The notes below the pieces were generated by a model, which was not told the DNA's origin, ran no database searches, and saw nothing but the letters and a program-made list of their open reading frames with translations. From Methanolinea sp. (GTDB taxonomy: Archaea; Halobacteriota; Methanomicrobia; Methanomicrobiales; Methanospirillaceae), in NCBI GenBank assembly GCA_013331225.1, contig DUGV01000150.1, positions 1 through 5,559 of the forward strand: a stretch of DNA of 5,559 nt, given 5' to 3'. Position 1 is the first letter of the stretch. Every line of letters starts with the position of its first letter. The translations under genes and the position numbers were made by a program. Positions 4,592-5,559 of this stretch are shown here, one piece after another.

Positions 4592-5559
4592 GCGCCCACC
4601 GCCTTCTCGAGGATTGTACGGAACTGCTCCAGGCGTGCGCACGGGATGGTGGCGCCGGCCCTGAGCCGGTGGCCCCCCCCGAACCCGCCGCACTGGATGG
4701 CAGCCTCGCGGACGGCCCCGCCGAGTTCCATCTCCCTGCCCCTCGGGCAACGGGCGGACAGGTGGCAGAGCTCGTCGCGGCGGGCGGCCACCAGCACCGG
4801 TCCCTGCTGTGTGCAGTCCCGGGAGAGGGCATCGGCGACGTCGCTTGCGACCTGGGCGTCCTCTACCTCGACAAAGCCCGGCGCCCCTTCATTCGTGCAG
4901 GCAGCACGGAGCGCGTGGACCACCATGTCCCGGTGCCGGAACGAGAGATTCCACGCTTCTTCGAGGTTGCCCGAGGAGCGGAGGCAGAGCGAGGACGCAA
5001 GTCCGCCGTACCCCGACTTCCCGCATGCATCTACCAGTGCGGTCAGCGCGTGCGCATCGGGGATCACCTCCCTCTCGAGGCTGTAGCGCGCCCCGTAGAT
5101 CCCCTCCAGCGTCTCCGCCGGTGCGAACGGGCTGACCCGCAGCACGAGGAGGGAGAGGAGCTTCTCGAGCGAGATGCCGTCTTCAGAAGAGGCGCTCTCG
5201 AGGAGGTCTGATACCGCCATCTCGTCCCCGCTCACCTGGTGCAGGTAGGGGTTGAGGGCCGAAAAGAGCCGCTCGTGGTCGTCCCTTCCCGGGAGCAGGA
5301 ACCCCTGTCCGGGGGTGATGATTCCCTGTGCGACCGCGTCGTTGAAGATGGAGAGGTTGGTGCCCGCCAGGGCCTGCCCGTCTCCAAGGATGCCGAGCAT
5401 GACGAGGCCGGCGAGGTCCCGGTTGTCTCCTAGCTCCCGTGCGACCAGGAAGGCGGCCCCCGCCGATGAGAGATCGCGGTCGCCGTCTATCCCGTGCTGG
5501 CGGGGGTTGACCTGGAGTTCTCCTGCAAAGTAGGGGATGTGGTGGTCGACCACCATCAC
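4588..5559 (-). CDS. Archaeal RecJ-like DHH-family phosphoesterase/exonuclease (N-terminal part outside window)
   Basis: The frame is open to the window edge; the visible 323 residues are the C-terminal part of the protein. VMVVDHHIP at the very beginning is the DHH motif (motif III), and LGILGDG with Asp60 (visible numbering) fits motif IV. Motifs I and II with the first metal-binding Asp residues must lie upstream, beyond 5559. The C-terminus is a DHHA1 domain with FGGGHRLRAGATIP (GGGH at 294-297), the nucleic-acid-binding signature. Family knowledge places such proteins among Mn-dependent exonucleases or nanoRNases; archaeal RecJ-like members include GAN, which binds GINS at the replisome. 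The stop overlaps the pcc1 start by 4 bases (ATGA). The codon at the window edge is GTG, but it encodes the Val before the DHH motif and is not a start. Whether this copy is a replisome nuclease (GAN) or another RecJ-like repair enzyme cannot be told from the visible part. Confidence 0.88.
   Translation of the reverse strand: MMVVDHHIPYFAGELQVNPRQHGIDGDRDLSSAGAAFLVARELGDNRDLAGLVMLGILGDGQALAGTNLSIFNDAVAQGIITPGQGFLLPGRDDHERLFSALNPYLHQVSGDEMAVSDLLESASSEDGISLEKLLSLLVLRVSPFAPAETLEGIYGARYSLEREVIPDAHALTALVDACGKSGYGGLASSLCLRSSGNLEEAWNLSFRHRDMVVHALRAACTNEGAPGFVEVEDAQVASDVADALSRDCTQQGPVLVAARRDELCHLSARCPRGREMELGGAVREAAIQCGGFGGGHRLRAGATIPCARLEQFRTILEKAVGA
4596..4600 (-). promoter_or_regulatory. Ribosome binding site of pcc1
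   Basis: GGTGG on the minus strand lies 4 bases before ATG 4591, the same spacing as the rps3ae site, and supports this ATG over the one 3 bases later. It sits inside the last codons of the DHH gene, so coupling and direct initiation can both act. Confidence 0.55.

Noticed and set aside
4592..4750. Longer N-terminus for Pcc1 starting at 4750
   Set aside because: The added 53 residues are Arg/Gly/Pro-rich and lie inside the DHHA1 domain of the upstream gene. The ATGA overlap at 4591 has a proper ribosome binding site.
5557..5559. GTG at the window edge as start of the DHH gene
   Set aside because: It encodes the Val just before the DHH motif. A functional protein needs motifs I and II upstream, so the gene continues beyond the window.
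1..5559. CRISPR arrays, tRNA genes, insertion sequences, toxin-antitoxin or phage genes
   Set aside because: I saw no spaced direct repeats, tRNA-like cloverleaf segments, transposase motifs or terminal inverted repeats. Nearly all bases are accounted for by the seven genes and one 116-base intergenic region.

Overview
This window looks like chromosomal DNA of a methanogenic archaeon, most likely order Methanomicrobiales and Methanoculleus-like. Three things point there: archaeal and euryarchaeal genes (eS1/S3Ae, Pcc1, archaeal-type phosphoglycerate mutase, archaeal RecJ-like DHH nuclease, a CooC-type nickel ATPase), high GC content, and GGTG(A)-type Shine-Dalgarno sites. The genus is inferred from gene content and composition, not from a database match. 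I see no mobile element, CRISPR array, tRNA, rRNA or defence island.

Layout. (1) Positions 2-954, plus strand: the last 60 codons of a protein that resembles the C-terminus of core-MetE/UROD-type methyltransferases, overlapping by one base (TAATG) with a complete cooC-like gene. Together they suggest C1 metabolism around CO dehydrogenase/acetyl-CoA synthase (CODH/ACS). (2) Positions 966-3564, minus strand: a tight operon transcribed in the order apgM (archaeal 2,3-BPG-independent phosphoglycerate mutase), an uncharacterised class I SAM-dependent methyltransferase, and a small membrane protein with a bacterial-type PH (bPH2/DUF304) domain. The gaps are 6 and 1 bases. This operon converges on cooC with only 11 bases between the stop codons. 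(3) Positions 3565-3680: an intergenic region with a stem-loop directly after the rps3ae stop, a T-rich tract that is also the best TATA-like candidate for apgM, and a GC-rich palindrome near the predicted apgM transcription start. (4) Positions 3681-5559, minus strand: an informational operon in the order DHH-family nuclease (5' part outside the window), Pcc1 (KEOPS subunit), and ribosomal protein eS1/S3Ae. The first pair is coupled by an ATGA overlap, and the last two genes carry near-identical Shine-Dalgarno sites 4 bases before their ATG.

Functionally, the right half is a housekeeping cluster joining DNA repair or replication, tRNA t6A modification and the ribosome. The middle is central carbon metabolism with two poorly understood passengers. 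The left edge is methyl or CO chemistry. The most interesting points are the core-MetE-like/cooC coupling, the uncharacterised methyltransferase and PH protein behind apgM, and the compact dual-use intergenic region. I did not find a convincing undescribed system.
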